Source: Ramazzottius varieornatus | Taxonomy: Eukaryota > Tardigrada > Eutardigrada > Parachela > Ramazzottiidae | Assembly (NCBI GenBank): GCA_001949185.1 | Contig: BDGG01000012.1 | Location: forward strand, 1,072,035-1,136,034 | DNA: 64,000 nt | Reading direction: 5' to 3' | Shown here: in pieces, positions 35,149 through 47,539 of the stretch | Position numbering within the stretch: position 1 is the first letter of the stretch | Layout: each line of letters opens with the position of its first letter | Translations under genes and position numbers: made by a program | The notes under the pieces: generated by a model | Database searches by the model: none | What the model was told of the DNA's origin: nothing | The model's input: only the letters and a program-made list of their open reading frames with translations

Positions 35149-36563
35149 CTCCCACTCACAAAGTGACAGCGGAGTACTCGTCCGGTGTTCTCAATCTTCT
35201 GGCTTCTCCTCGGCAAAGCAGCATGGAGTAATTAAGACTGACATGCGAAAAGCTGCTGCATAATAATAAAATCAGAGTCTTTCTGATGAAATTAACCGGA
35301 GCAAAACTTTGCTCGTGCTTGAGCAGCTGCAGGACAGAACAGGCTCTGGAATCAAGCGGATCCAATCAATCTTTTAGGTTTCAGAAATGCGATGACGTAT
35401 GTTTTGACGTCGTCGCGTTCGGCTGATCAGGTTTACACCCATGTGAGAAATTTTTGAAACTCTGCGGAAAAAGTTTCGTTGACATGCCTGCATGTACCTT
35501 TTGCCGCATGGAACGCGCTACTTTCTGGTTACCTTTCGATATCTTCCGTTTCGACTGACCGAATGACTCAAACTACAAAGGCTGATCATCTTAATGAAAG
35601 GTGTCACCATTTGAACGCTATTTGGCAGCAAGGATGTCGAAGACAAGGCGTCGTGAATATGCACCACCGAAATTAACCGAGAATACTTCCTGGTTGACAC
35701 GACAACACGGCTTTTTCCGCATATATGCAAACGCTTTTCACATGGGCTTACTCGAAAGCTTGATGTTGGGGTTACATAATAGTAACAAGCATGATGTGCT
35801 ATCTGCTGGCTAGCACCCGCAACTCGGAGCCGAAAACAAGGCAGTTTTAGGTGTTCGTAGGGATGATAATGCCAGTTGATTTGCTGATTGATTCATACGG
35901 AAGTCACGTGGTCGTAAAGATCAAACAATTGATCTCCATAAGGACGTTCAAAATATCGAAATCGGGTTAGTGCGAAATAACTTATGAATTTATGAACAAA
36001 AATGGAGGTGGACTGATAATTACGGGGCTCAGTGTAGGTACCTCGCAGAGCCACAGGCAGCTTCCGTCCCAGTTCCGCGGTTGAAGAGCTTCTTCCAGAT
36101 GATCTCTTTTTGGCTCGACTCCACGTTATGATTAATGACTTGAATACTCCTTGTAAGACATCTCATAAACATCGATACGTTCTCCAACATCGATTGACAG
36201 CGGGGAATCGCAACGCTGGTGGGCAATGGAACTGCAGCGCCCATTCAACCTGGAAGTAATCTAATCTGATCCCTTAACGGAAGTCCCAAATTTAGCGCAA
36301 ATATGCATGCTTCGTTTCGAGTATCTTTTTCGGTCAGTAAAAGCACTAAGAATCTGACATTGTCTGTCTGGGTCTAGCAATAATTAAAAAAATGGTCACA
36401 TGAATAACGTAAGTGTCAAGAAACCCGATCACGAACAGCAAATTATGAGAAATGCAAGTGCTATTTTGAATTGGACAACAATTCTCATCTTGGCGTCCAC
36501 AGTGCAGTTCCACTCCATGGCTAGAATACTAGACAAGAAAAGCTAGCCTTCGGAATCGCTTCA
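35149..36563. other. spacer between ROGDI and the GPCR
   Basis: About 1.4 kb. Open frames at 35479-35813 (+) and 36029-36244 (-) are short and unrecognised. It contains the ROGDI promoter at the left and the GPCR 3' UTR at the right. Confidence 0.45.
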
Positions 36564-38502
36564 TCAAGCTGCCCGTCGCCGCCGGCAAAGAATACTTCGG
36601 AATGCTCTTCGGAATCGAGAACTCTAAAAAAGTACTCGTACCGGTACTTCGATTAGCTATACATCATAATGGTATACTTTGGTACTGGTTTAGGTACTAG
36701 CTCTTACCATCAAATCATAGAGCAGCGGGTTAATACTGCTGTTGAGGAATATGCAGGTCCTTGCGAAGAGCACGTACCATATGTTAAGCCATGGAGTGGT
36801 GGCGAACCAGTTATACACCATAAGACCTCGATAAGGTAGCGAAAGGACGGCGAAGAGAAGGACCACCAATCCCAACATCTTGGCTACCTGTAACCAGCAA
36901 GGGAAAGTTGGTAGTACTTTGCTCGAAGGAAGTCTGCAAACAAACGAGCCAGACGGTGACGAACCTGCACATAGTGTCACGTGCACATAAAGAGGCCCAT
37001 GCAAGTGTATGCAGATATGTGTGCCGTTTGAGGAGGTTTTGTCTGCCGATCTCTTACTTGGACTGACTTTTGTTTTTGTTAGCTGGAGAAGTCTCGGTCT
37101 CACCTGAATACGAGCCTGGATGATCTTGCGGAACCTGCTGTCGGAATCGTTATATTCATTTCTGCTGAAAAGGCGGTTCTGGTTGGAGTGACGGCGAAGT
37201 TCATAATTATCGTCACACGACGGACTGGATAAAACTTGATCTTCTCTTTGTTGGAGAGACCTCGAGGGTCGCCGAATACTCCTGAAAACGACCATCGCCA
37301 TTCTGACGTAGAGGTATAGGCAGATTAGTAGTGGAACGACGTAGAAGAGAAGTAGGTCGGAAACGAAAACCATGGCGTATGCCAGAGGCTCCGTAAGAAA
37401 GCGGAAGTGACATCTCATTGCGTCCCTGTACTCTCCGGCGGGATCATGAAAGTTCAGCGGAGACGTTTGGGTGAGAAAGATCCAGGGACTACAGTATAAT
37501 CCCACTCCAACCCATATCGAGATGATCACAAGACGCACTTTGCTAATTTCCATTTGTGGGTCCTGGATGATCCGGGGTCGACAAAGCGCCAGATAGCGCT
37601 CCACACTGAACGCCAACATGCTGCGAATGTAGGAGAATTAAAGAAGACCCTGAAGTTACGCTGCGTTGTGGTTCGCTGATTGAGCTAGTAATCTGTAACT
37701 GTCTGCAGGGCACTGGCCATCGATAATTACCTTGCGCTGCTCGCGTTGATTCCTGTAGGCAATAGCACATATTGATTGAACGAAACTATCGGATAAAAGG
37801 CTCACGGCTCTGGAGCAGGGACTGAATAACCGGGTCCTTACCAAAATATTGCAAATAAATAAGAGATGAGCATCCGATTTGCCCAAGGACCCAGACATGC
37901 GCCGGACGGAAGTACGATGAAATGGTGTCGGGAATTGAGGACAACAATACTAAGATATCCGCCGTAGCCAGTGACACCTGTAAGGATAGGGCACCAATTG
38001 GTAAGAACCCACTCAAGCCAGCTGCGAATAAGCGAGTTTCTCAAATCTAAATGATGAATCGTATTGAAAATTTTTTCCATCATAGAGGGAAAAGGTCAAC
38101 AACTGGGAGATCGGCGGACGAAACGTACAAAATAACTCAAGTGACGCACGCTCCCAGCCTTACACTTTGGAACCGCGCGTCCCTGGAGTTCACCATCATG
38201 TACGTTCTGTTTGCCGACCTCCTAACCATACAACCTACCAAGTGGTAGTTTACTGGAGTCCGCAGATATTTGTTCTTCACAACAGCAAGGATGATGAGGC
38301 AGTTTCCGAATAATCCGAGCACCAGTACAATAGAGTGAAGGACGGTCCCGGTGGCCTGGTAAGTCGGGCTGAAGTATTGGGGCACGGTGTTCTCACGACC
38401 CGTATCGTTTCTCGCTGTACGAAAAAGAGAGCTGTTTGCTCGAAGTGCCTGGCCGTCGGTCAGAGAATTTCCTGCTATACCAAAATAATGGGCTGCGGAC
38501 AT
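36564..38502 (-). CDS. TRHR-like: thyrotropin-releasing-hormone-receptor-like GPCR (392 aa)
   Basis: Class A peptide receptor. Six exons join in frame: 38239-38502, 37842-37977, 37731-37752, 37104-37620, 36708-36887 and 36564-36623 (1,179 nt). TM1 is around SIVLVLGLFGNCLIILAVV, followed by the KNKYLRTPVNYHLVSLATAD block. The TM3 start reads LIYLQYFGINASSA, very close to the vertebrate TRHR, and the DRY-type motif is ERY. The third loop is long and basic, TM6 reads VAKMLGLVVLLFAVLSLPYR, and TM7 reads IFLNSSINPLLYDLM. The tail SRFRRAFRSILCRRRR matches helix 8. Exon 3 is a 22-nt microexon encoding GINASSA across the TM3 start. The N-terminus has several N-x-S/T sites. The ligand is probably a TRH-like or EFLamide-type neuropeptide, inferred from family. 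Confidence 0.92.
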
Positions 38503-39787
38503 GGTGATGGATTAGGACTTTACCACCAAAATAAGCTCACATCCCTTCTATACTGTAGCATCGGTATGAGGCTCCAGATGTCGCCGCCCATGGGAGTTAC
38601 TGCAATCTACACTCAGCTAACGTCAAGGTCAATTTCAAACAGAATATAATCAAATGATAGAAATCAAGGCTACTCTCCACACGACGTAAATGCTCAATGG
38701 ACCGGAAACGTGATCAAGTACCACTAATCCCACTCGACCGCACCATTCTTCGGACGTGAGGCCTTCCGAAAGTTAAAAGGGGAAGTACAGTACGAAAAGT
38801 TTCACGGGCCTCCTCAAATGGAATACGAGTCAAAAGAAGATGTATGACGGGGAACTTGAAAGAGAAAGCCACTCCCGCTGTGATTAACGAGGATTATGGC
38901 AGAATCTCTCCAAAGACTAGCGTCCCGCAACATGTGCTGTCGCCCACAGGAGAATCATGCTGGCACTACGAACACATGGGTCATAGCCTCACCAACCCGT
39001 GTTCGGCCAAAGTGGATGGCGTGCATGTCGTTTTTGCGACTGGTTCATTAATCCTCCGGGATCGGTCAGCACCTCATCTGCCTGCAAATCGGATTACGTG
39101 CGTGTTCAATCAGAACGATAACGAAAAGCAGGAGGGCCATCCTACATAGTGATATCGGTACTCGAGCCTTTGGCGGCGGAAGTACTCTGTTTAATTTGTA
39201 GCTAATGTCATAGCAGAAACCAAAAAAGAGTACGGTGAAATATTAAGGTCGCTCCTCCAAGCAATGCTACTACTCAGCCTTGATTATTCTGATAACATCT
39301 GGCTGCGATCTCAACATCCAGATATTCTCTAGCGAAGATTGTTTTCCGGCTCTCCACGAAGCTGAACTCTAATGATCCGAACCCATTTAATATTTATGTC
39401 CTGTCTTCACCGTACGTGGGTTCATAGCTATGAAAATGTCTGGAAGCTATTTTCTGACGCTTTATCCGTTAACTGGTCAAAAAGTTAAGATATTATGTGA
39501 AAATGCAGAGATTCATAGATGCGAAACCGAATTAAACGAAATCAACGAAAGAATATCGTTCGAAGCTCGGATGAGTACATGAGGTTTCTCACAGGTGAGA
39601 CAGCCATTCCTTTCAATGAACCACTGGTTGAGCGGTCCGAACTGAACCTTCAAGCGCCTCTCGAAACGTCTACCGTCGTAAACACATCAACAACCGAACC
39701 AAAACAAGAACCGTTTTTGCTGGAACTCACGTAAGCCTCGGTTTTCACCCACCGAATGAGTTCCGGGAACCTTCCAGCTTCTCCGCA
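38503..39787. other. spacer between the GPCR and LOXL
   Basis: About 1.3 kb with no recognised coding sequence. The plus-strand frames at 38844-39149 and 39519-39734 are short and lack family similarity. It includes the GPCR promoter and the LOXL 3' UTR. Confidence 0.45.
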
Positions 39788-42273
39788 CTAGCCAGCTCGG
39801 ACTATCCCCGTATCTCGTCCCGCAAGCTTGCATTCGTCGAAGTATGCCGTGGTGGTGCTGTAGTGGAGTTTACAGAGAACGACGTTGTTGTCGTAACGCA
39901 TTTCAGCCACTTTGGTGTCCGGATTCACCGTTACTTTGAAAGTGTAAGTCCCGGGTTTGACATCTGTCAAGTCTATCCATTGGCAGTCTGTAAACCACAG
40001 CGCCCAACGTTCTGTCATCGAAATTATTCAACATGATCAACCAGAAGATGAAGAGGTTGTTACTCACCAACATCGTGCTTGTATATGTCAAAGCAACCCA
40101 CTGAGATCCCCTGATCGCCAAAATTAGCGCAGTTATACTTTTTCTGCCACGGCTCATCACAGGCGTTATCTTCCAGGCAGAAACTGGCTTTGTGTCCTTC
40201 CGCCACTTTTGTTCCTCTGTCATCTACAAAACCAAAATCGACTGAAACCACAGAAGTCTTTTCAATTTTCCATTTTTTGACGATAAAATGACGTCGGCAA
40301 ATAAACTGAGCACGATCGTTTTCCCAAGTGACGCAAACTACCAGTCAGGAACAATGAATACGTGCGCCGGTGACAAAACATTCGTGTTCAATTCATTCGC
40401 CGACGTCCCAAATGTCCTCCGACTTCAGCTGAACTTCAAGCTCGGATGTTTCCTACAAAAAATCATACAGAACGTTTTCAGCTTACCTAATATGTCAAAG
40501 TGGGCGAAAACTTCCATGGAGTGGTAGTGCTTGTGACAAGCATGCCATTGCCACATATGTTTGGGAATGAAAGACAAGAAGTCCGCCTTGCCGATGTTCT
40601 TCGTGGCCAATGTGAACCTTAGAAGACGGCGCGTTGTCCAAGGGAACGAGAAGGCTTTCGGGTCTAGCTGGTATGCCGTACTTGACAGACAGTTCTCCTC
40701 CATGGCACAGGTCAGGTAGAACATGGGCTGTTCCTGCAGGTAGACGGAAGACACAAGGAATTCCATGTCGACCACGAGATCCGGGAGTTGGGTGTTGCAC
40801 ATGACACCCGCGATACTTTCTCGTTGACCGTGACACTCGGCGACCCCGACCTGCTTGTGGAAACATTCCATCAAGTGGCTCTCTTGACCGGTGCACGTGA
40901 CACCGCTCAACGAGATGGCGCGAGTAGGACCCGGAAAGATGACATTCTGGATGGCGCGTGATGCTTGGCCTAGTCCGAGCTGCCTACAGATGACATCGGA
41001 CTCCTGTGTTGCAAAACAAAAGCTGCTCAGTGTTTGGACCTTTGCCCGCGGCATAAACTTTGCCCATATACGTCACGAGCCACCCCCAGGCATTTTAAGC
41101 TTGTCACGTACACGTGACATATGTTGGTGAAGTTTTAGCCACGGGCAAATTTAGGACCAGATCCTCGTACAGGTGAATCTGCTTTTTGAATCCTATGATA
41201 TGGATCATTAAAGACATTAGGATTTGGGATCATTTAATGACGGGAGCACAACAGGGCCCCGAATTTACCTTCAAGCTCCATCCGTTCCCACAGATCACGC
41301 CCCACTCGTCATGTGAACCAAACTTGACTTCCACACGGCCTTCCTTCTGATCTCGTCCACCTGCAAGGCGAATCTAAAAATAGGAAACTTCATCAGTTTT
41401 TCCAGAGTAAACACCCAAACATAACACACGCTAACGAATTACCCACCTGCATGTGTCGTCGTTTATCGTTCTCCAAGTAAGCTTCGTTATGTAACACAAA
41501 GTTGGCGATGTCATCGTTGATCAACATTGGTGTGGGTCTCACGGTAGTCGTCGTTGTGGAAGTAGTCGAAGCTCCAGTTGTGGCGTTTCTTGGACGATCG
41601 TGAAGGAGAATGGAAGACACCGTTCGGTTGTTGTAAGCACGGTCAAAGCGGATTCTTCGGTTGTTGGGCGAGTCCTGGCTGGGAACGGTTAAAGTGCGCG
41701 TGTTGACAGATGAAGTGCGTCCATTTGTGGGCCGTTTGCAAATTACCCCAGCTGCCTCGTTAGTATCGCAGTCGGAGTTTCCCCAGCCGTCACTCCGGCA
41801 AGTGGTAAGATTACGCTCGTAGCCCCAGCACTGGACATTGCTGAGCCATATTTGGCGTCCACCAAGCCCGAAGCGGGAGTTGGTGGTGCCAAAGTCCGAC
41901 CGAGTGTAACCCAGCTGACGACAAACGACAGTCGCGTCTCTGATATCCCACCCATCTAAGAAAATGAATTTCAGTGTTAACTAGGTTTAAATAAGAGCAG
42001 CTTCAAGATTTAGCACATCAACGTGACGTTCGAACATCAAAAAAACTTTTATCGGGAGTTGGGTCGCGGGTACTTACCATCACAAACACTTCCCCACTTA
42101 TGGTCATGATAGATCTGTACATTGCCTTCGTATTCCGTCGAGCCGCCAATCAGCCTCACTTCACCATCTTCTGGACGCGATAGAACCCCATGAAAGCAAA
42201 ACTTGACCAGGAAGATGAGGAGAGAAGGGTCGGGGAACCAGGAAGAACTTTTGAGGCGCATGATGGGCAACAA
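39788..42273 (-). CDS. LOXL2-like: lysyl oxidase-like enzyme with two SRCR domains (560 aa)
   Basis: Secreted copper amine oxidase that oxidises peptidyl lysines, cross-linking collagen-type matrix. Six exons join in frame: 42078-42273, 41447-41955, 41269-41373, 40487-41003, 40068-40223 and 39788-39987 (1,683 nt). A hydrophobic N-terminal leader (SLLIFLVKFCFHGVLS) is followed by SRCR 1 (about 38-140, EVRLIGGSTEYEGNVQIYHD onward). Then come a Thr-rich linker (TTGASTTSTTTTTVRP), SRCR 2 (about 236-335) and the LOX domain. The copper-binding motif WQWHACHKHYHSMEVF is intact, as are the LTQ lysine (AEGHKASFCLED) and the tyrosine region (MRYDNNVVLC). Vertebrate LOXL2-4 have four SRCR domains; two is the arthropod-like number. 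The domain ends shortly after ECKLAGRD. One intron (40224-40486) carries a MITE. Confidence 0.94.
40291..40406. mobile_element. MITE-like palindromic element, copy 5 (LOXL intron)
   Basis: The ends are exactly complementary: acgtcggc at 40291 and gccgacgt at 40406. Arms are about 45 bp: caaataaactgagcacgatc then gttttcccaagtgacgcaa on the left, against gtgcgccggtgacaaaacat on the right. Confidence 0.85.
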
Positions 42274-43371
42274 TGCAGCCTGTCAGTGGATCACTAAAAC
42301 TAATCCGATACGACAGACTCCACTGGTAGAAACCACCCTCATAAATTAAAGATAGAACTGGTGTTATGGGCATGCAGAGAAAAACAGCTTTTATAAAAAA
42401 AGCATCACCTGAAGGTAGATGTAGTTTTACACTTAAAATACACAGCAGCTAGATGCAATGAGGAGCAACTAAATCAACAGTTCTTAAGTCAATGTTCACA
42501 TTCTAGAGCAAACAGCCAGCACGACATTGCTTCCGCAACTTTGCCAGAGAAACATCACCATTACTCTTTCCTTTACGCGCGTCCATCTTTAGAAGAATGT
42601 TGTTCAATCCGTATATCAACTTGAAACCGTTTCGTCACCCGCCTAACTACAACTTAGTCAATCGCCCAAAGATCGTCCAAAAATTGTCAGATGACGAAGA
42701 GAGACACAGCAACTGCTAACAACAGTTACTTGTCACATTACAAACTTTGTGATCAATCGGCGCCATGGTTTTTTCCCCGCTGGAATCAAAGTCCTTCTTT
42801 CCGTCAAAGTTTTCATCAAACTTCTTTGCTTACTTTTCAATTTACCAGGATAGTCTTTCCTTCCAGCCCACCTTACGGAAATGGATGATGCGAGAAAGGT
42901 CACCGTTATGAAACCAGCAAAATCGAACAAAATTGCTGCTCTGATGGATGAGTGCTTGACATTTCATATTGATACCCTCCGGTGCAAATCTCGCAACATC
43001 TCGCAAGATTACTTGCGGACTGATTTCTTGGTTGGGTGCGTCAATGATAATATATCCCAAATTCCTAATGTACAGTATCTCTTATGCTTCTAGGAGGTAA
43101 CTTAGGTCGCAATATGGCGCAGAAGAATCGATATTCTAATTTCACAAGAATTTTGATAGAATGCTATGAAAAACGATAATGATCTTAATAAGAGGGGTTA
43201 TCAAAAAATTTTACGATTTTTAAGAAAACTAGTTGTAAAAAGATTGGCATAAAAAGGGCGAAACCAGCGACGGTATTGGTCATAAAAAAACACAAATAAA
43301 AAAAGAAAACACAATCACATGCTGCCCCAAAATAAATTAGCCTTTTTATAGTGCACTCACTTACTAACAAA
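42274..43371. other. spacer between LOXL and the SLC18B1-like gene
   Basis: About 1.1 kb, with the LOXL promoter at the left and the transporter 3' UTR at the right. AT-rich around 43.1-43.4 kb. No coding region is recognised. Confidence 0.5.
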
Positions 43372-45866
43372 TCAGATGTGAAACATCAACGGAGTCTTTT
43401 CATTTGCTTCGTCCACTTCATCATCCTCCGGATCCACCTCAGTCGAAAATGTGATCTTTGGTCTCCGCTTTGGTCGCTTTTCGTAGATCATGTACAGAAC
43501 CGTTGCGGTGGCCTGCAAAAAAAGCATACTTGTTCCAGCGACCAGATACCCGTTGTGTTCATTGCAGAGAAAGATGTTAAAGTTGATCGAACAAATACTG
43601 CAAAAGGCACTAGGCAAAATTTGGTGGAGCCGAAGCGCCTCTAAAAGTACTCACGACGAAAAGTTGGAAGAAGGCGATTCCGGTCACCGTCCAACTGAAG
43701 CCGAGGTTCTCGACAGCGAACCCACCGGCAGCCGGACCAACGAAAGCCCTGCATAATTCACATTAACATTGTCTACATTTCTCCACAAGAAAGATCAGCG
43801 TAGTATCAATATCATGGACCGCAGACGTGTTGATAGATATCGTACCCAAGAGCAGTTGCCGAGCTAAGAGCTCCGGAAACCATACCATGCGTCTCAAAGT
43901 TATCCACGAAACCAGCTTTTCTGAAACGTGAAGTCAAATGACAAAGTTGCCGTTTAGAAACTCAACAGATACCGCCCTCACATCGTAACTTCCAAATTCT
44001 TGCTGAATGGAGGTATCAACTGGCAGCAGGTTCCCAGTCCAAGGACAATATTGGCAATGATCAAAACCCAAAGTTTCCTACATACAATATCAGCTTGTGA
44101 TACCCATGAATTTATGTACGGAATATGCTGAGATGAAAGAGCTGACGAGGAGACTTATTTACCCTTGTAAATTCAAGAACGGAGCAGGACCCATGAACAA
44201 GTAGCAGGCACCGCTGATCATGGCACCAGCAACCATATATTCCGCCGCTCTTCCGTGACGATCGATCCTCACCCCCAAGAAAGGCGCGCAAAGAAAGTAC
44301 AGAACACTTGGCAGGAGGAAGATGGCACCGACCACTGCTGGAGTTATGTGGAACTAGAAGGAAATTGTCGAACGGTTTCTAGATATACATCCAGGGAAGT
44401 GATCAAAAGAAAGAAAGGGCTTACTGCTTCTAGATGAGGGCCATACATGGCGTCTAAAAACCCAAGTCCCAGTGTGGCGCAAAAGACTGACGCTAAGCTG
44501 ACCCACACGCCCGGAAGCATGAAGTACTTGCGGTATGATGGGGCTTCTTCCTTTTCGTTGGATGTCTCGAAAGAAGGAAATAACAACCAGGAGGCAATGC
44601 CGCAGCAGCATACCAGGGAACCCAGAACGGCGAACGGCAGAAGGAAACCTCCGATCTGGTAGAGGGCGCCACCTATCGGCGGACCCAGCGTATATCCAAG
44701 ACCGTTGAACCTGAAACCCAGAACGACTTCCGCATAATTATGTCATTGTGGGGCATGCGTAGCAGAACAACTCTCGTCTGTCAGGATGGTGTCTTACGTC
44801 TCACAGGCTCCGAAGACGGTAGAAATGGCATTGGGGAACTGTGAAGCTATGATTGAGAACGAAGCTGAAAATGAATGCAGAGTCAGAAAGATTACTGGAA
44901 AGGAGGAAATGGAACTGTTTCCAGCCAATGTTCGACGTACCCGTCATGAAAGCGGAAACGCCAACAGCATCAACCAACCGAATGGCAAAGCACATGGCCA
45001 CAAAGGTTCGTCCTGCTGGACAATATTCCAAGAAGCCCATCAGAACAGCCGCGACACCAGTCGTGAGGATGCCCGTGACAAACATAAACTTGGCTCCAAT
45101 TTTCGGCAACTGTTCAACAGAAACAATGAGTACGGATAATCAGGTACAGACGCAAAAAGCTTCCACCATTGACTTACAGCTATTCCCCACAATGGAGACC
45201 TAGAGTATAACAGTATATCAAAGACACCATAATACTGTATCATTAAAGACAGCGCCATCAACATAAGCCACACTCACATTACGAATATGACGAGCTGAAA
45301 ACAGCCGAAAATCAGACCGACTTCAGTCTCTGTAGCGCCCTTCATAGCGGCCTAGAAAACACATCAAGGTACAGATCAGACTATCCACGCTGAACTGTTT
45401 GGATTCCTCAAAGTAACATAGGAAAATAAAAACGAGATCGTACATAGCTGGGGAAGAAGGGAGCGATGCATGAGTAGAACACGGTTGCGGAGAAGTTCGC
45501 CTGAAAAGACACACGTGGATTACAGCGGACTACTTTGATACAGGTAAGCAACAGGTTTCTTACGAGGCAAAGAATCGCGATGAGTGACTTCGAGCGATTA
45601 GTCAATTCGCGGAACCACCTCAACCCTCCTGCTTTGCTTTCCTCCTCTTCCTCTTCGAGGTTTATCGGTGTTTTGAAGACGGGCATAGATGCAGACATCA
45701 AGTGACTTCCACCAGGTCCACTGTGTCCACTCAAGGTAGACATCGGCTCTTGCGCTTCTCCATCCTCATCTTCTTCGCGTAAGGTAGAGATATGCGTAAA
45801 CGTCACCGAGCGAGTGATGGGCTTGCGGAACAGTAGGTTGTGACTGGAAGACTTTCGGGAAAACAT
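43372..45866 (-). CDS. SLC18B1: SLC18B1-like MFS transporter (524 aa)
   Basis: Major-facilitator protein of the vesicular amine/polyamine transporter family (SLC18B1 carries spermidine and spermine in mammals). Twelve exons join in frame: 45564-45866, 45444-45500, 45278-45351, 45178-45199, 44941-45109, 44798-44864, 44425-44710, 44163-44353, 43982-44077, 43846-43920, 43655-43748 and 43372-43512 (1,575 nt). An 80-residue cytosolic N-terminus with EEEEEE-type acidic runs precedes TM1. Family blocks are TVFYSCIAPFFPSY, LPKIGAKFMFVTG, MCFAIRLVDAVG, FPNAISTVFGACETFNG, YTLGPPIGGALYQIGGF and AFVGPAAGGFAVENLGFSW. The C-terminus ends with an acidic TEVDPEDDEVDEANE followed by KTPLMF. Exon 4 is a 22-nt microexon (SPLWGIA) in the TM2-TM3 region. 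Start codon 45866 is the first Met in the exon. Confidence 0.93.
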
Positions 45867-46544
45867 GATGTAGCCGCTTCAGCTTCACAGGAAGACTGGC
45901 CTCGGTAGCCGCTGGGTTCTGAGACTTCCGCTGGCAACAGCTGATCAGGCAGTCGAAAGCTGGAGATGCAGCATGCAAATGCGACCGGATGCGGCTACCT
46001 AAAACCGCTGAGAATGTGCTTTCCAAAAAGTTGGTGTAAGATAGGATCTCAAGAAACAAGGGGAGGTAACTCGCTGGCATTCACAAAGTGACTTCGGGAA
46101 TAACCAAAAGCAAAGCCGAATATCAGCTAAGTTAGCGCTTGCCAGAAGGAAGCTGGCCAGTTTACGCTTTGCGGTGGACATTGGCCTTATGGCCTACCAG
46201 CGTGCTGACAGTCTGACAAGGAGGACTAATCGAGCAATATGACGTCACGACCACGCCCATTTGGCAAATTGGACATGGATCTGCGGTTGATTTATTTACG
46301 TTTGATTGCATTTTGTGGCACAATTAAACTACAGTCTACAATATTTTTGATTTTTGAAATGAAATTCCGGAAGCACTGGACCTTCCATTGTTCTCTTGTT
46401 TTCCGTAGATCTTCGCGTTGAATAGGATGCGTCCTGCCGCTGTTGGAGAACTGCTCATCGCTGCTACCAGGAAGGAAAGAATCTGTTGTAGACCTGGGAG
46501 GTGAGAAGGATACGCACGTTGCATCTGCGACCGGGAGTACGAAG
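45867..46544. promoter_or_regulatory. divergent spacer, SLC18B1-like / AP5S1
   Basis: 678 bp between divergent starts, so a candidate two-way promoter region. An in-frame ATG for AP5S1 at 46443 is possible, but homology starts at 46545. No named motif was found. Confidence 0.4.
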
Positions 46545-47190
46545 ATGGTGCTGGCTTTTTTGATCTCCACGATGCAGCAAGAAAGCGCGACGCCCATATA
46601 TTCCGCCACTTTCGACCGGGATCCAGACATCGCGACGCGCGAAGAACGGAAGGATTTGTATCAGAGGTTGAGCCAGAAGGTGGCGTCGGAGTACGACGCA
46701 GTGAAGCGATATACCAACCGGAGCGATGCTGGTGATTTCGAGCGTCTACGTAATGACAATATCCTACCGGAGTTTTCTCGCGGTGTGGTCTACCTGGACT
46801 CTTCTGAGTACCTTATGGAGGACAAGATACTGTTATGGTTCGCAGCACTCGATTGTGGGTTTGTGATGGTGCTTCATAGGACGGAGAGTGTGCAAACCGC
46901 CGTCCTAAACATGAAAATCCTCATTCAAAATCTGCAGCAGTATACCCGCATCCTGACTGACCCCGTAGCGGCTCTGTTGAAGATGGAAAGGACCGAAACG
47001 GTAGTGCACCATTTAATACCAAATGGTGTTCTGCAGCTGCAAGCAAGGTAGGTTATGACAGCACGCTACAACCTTTTATCGAGATTTAAATATTCTTAGC
47101 TAAAAAGCACCGTTCTTCTGTAGTGCTTTGCTCAAAGAAACGCTCAAAGAACTCGACAGGAAGTTGCAGCGCCTCATTAAGGAGAGGTGA
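46545..47190 (+). CDS. AP5S1: AP-5 complex sigma subunit (189 aa)
   Basis: Small subunit of the fifth adaptor-protein complex, which acts with SPG11/SPG15 on late endosomes and lysosomes. Two exons join in frame: 46545-47047 and 47124-47190 (570 nt; human 200 aa). The N-terminus MVLAFLISTMQQE matches the human MVHAFLIHTL start. The core LWFAALDCGFVMVLHRTESV, the LLKMERTETVVHHLIPNGVL segment and the C-terminal helix LLKETLKELDRKLQRL line up with the human protein in order and spacing. This is a longin-type fold. An upstream in-frame ATG at 46443 would add 34 residues without homology, so 46545 is preferred. AP-5 has been lost in several model invertebrates, which makes its presence informative about lineage. 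Confidence 0.85.
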
Positions 47191-47539
47191 AAGAAAGAAT
47201 GTTCTCCTAGTACTGCTTCGTATTTCCGCCTTGTAATATTCGTTTTTGATCGTTTGGTGCTCCGGACGGTGGACCGAAACACTTCCGGTTTCTGTGATTT
47301 GAATTTTTGGTCCATGGAAGTGTTTTGCGCTACGATAATACAGTCACATTTCGCAAGTTGATTTTGATTAAGTACCAGGAAGAGTTGCATGCTGTGCCAG
47401 TTTAGACTGTTTCCGCAGAATAGCCCGTCAAGGCTTGGCAGATGATCGCCTGGCGACGTTTTGGGAATCGTTCCTCCGACAGCGGCACTTGAAAGTCTCT
47501 TCGTTCAAGTTCAATTAGCCACAGCAGTTTGCTTCCGTC
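47191..47539. other. spacer between AP5S1 and the CXorf65-like gene
   Basis: 349 bp with the AP5S1 3' UTR and the promoter of the next plus-strand gene. Nothing else is recognised. Confidence 0.5.

Noticed and set aside
46443-46544. Upstream Met for AP5S1
   Set aside because: The extra 34 residues show no homology, while MVLAFLIS at 46545 matches the family start.
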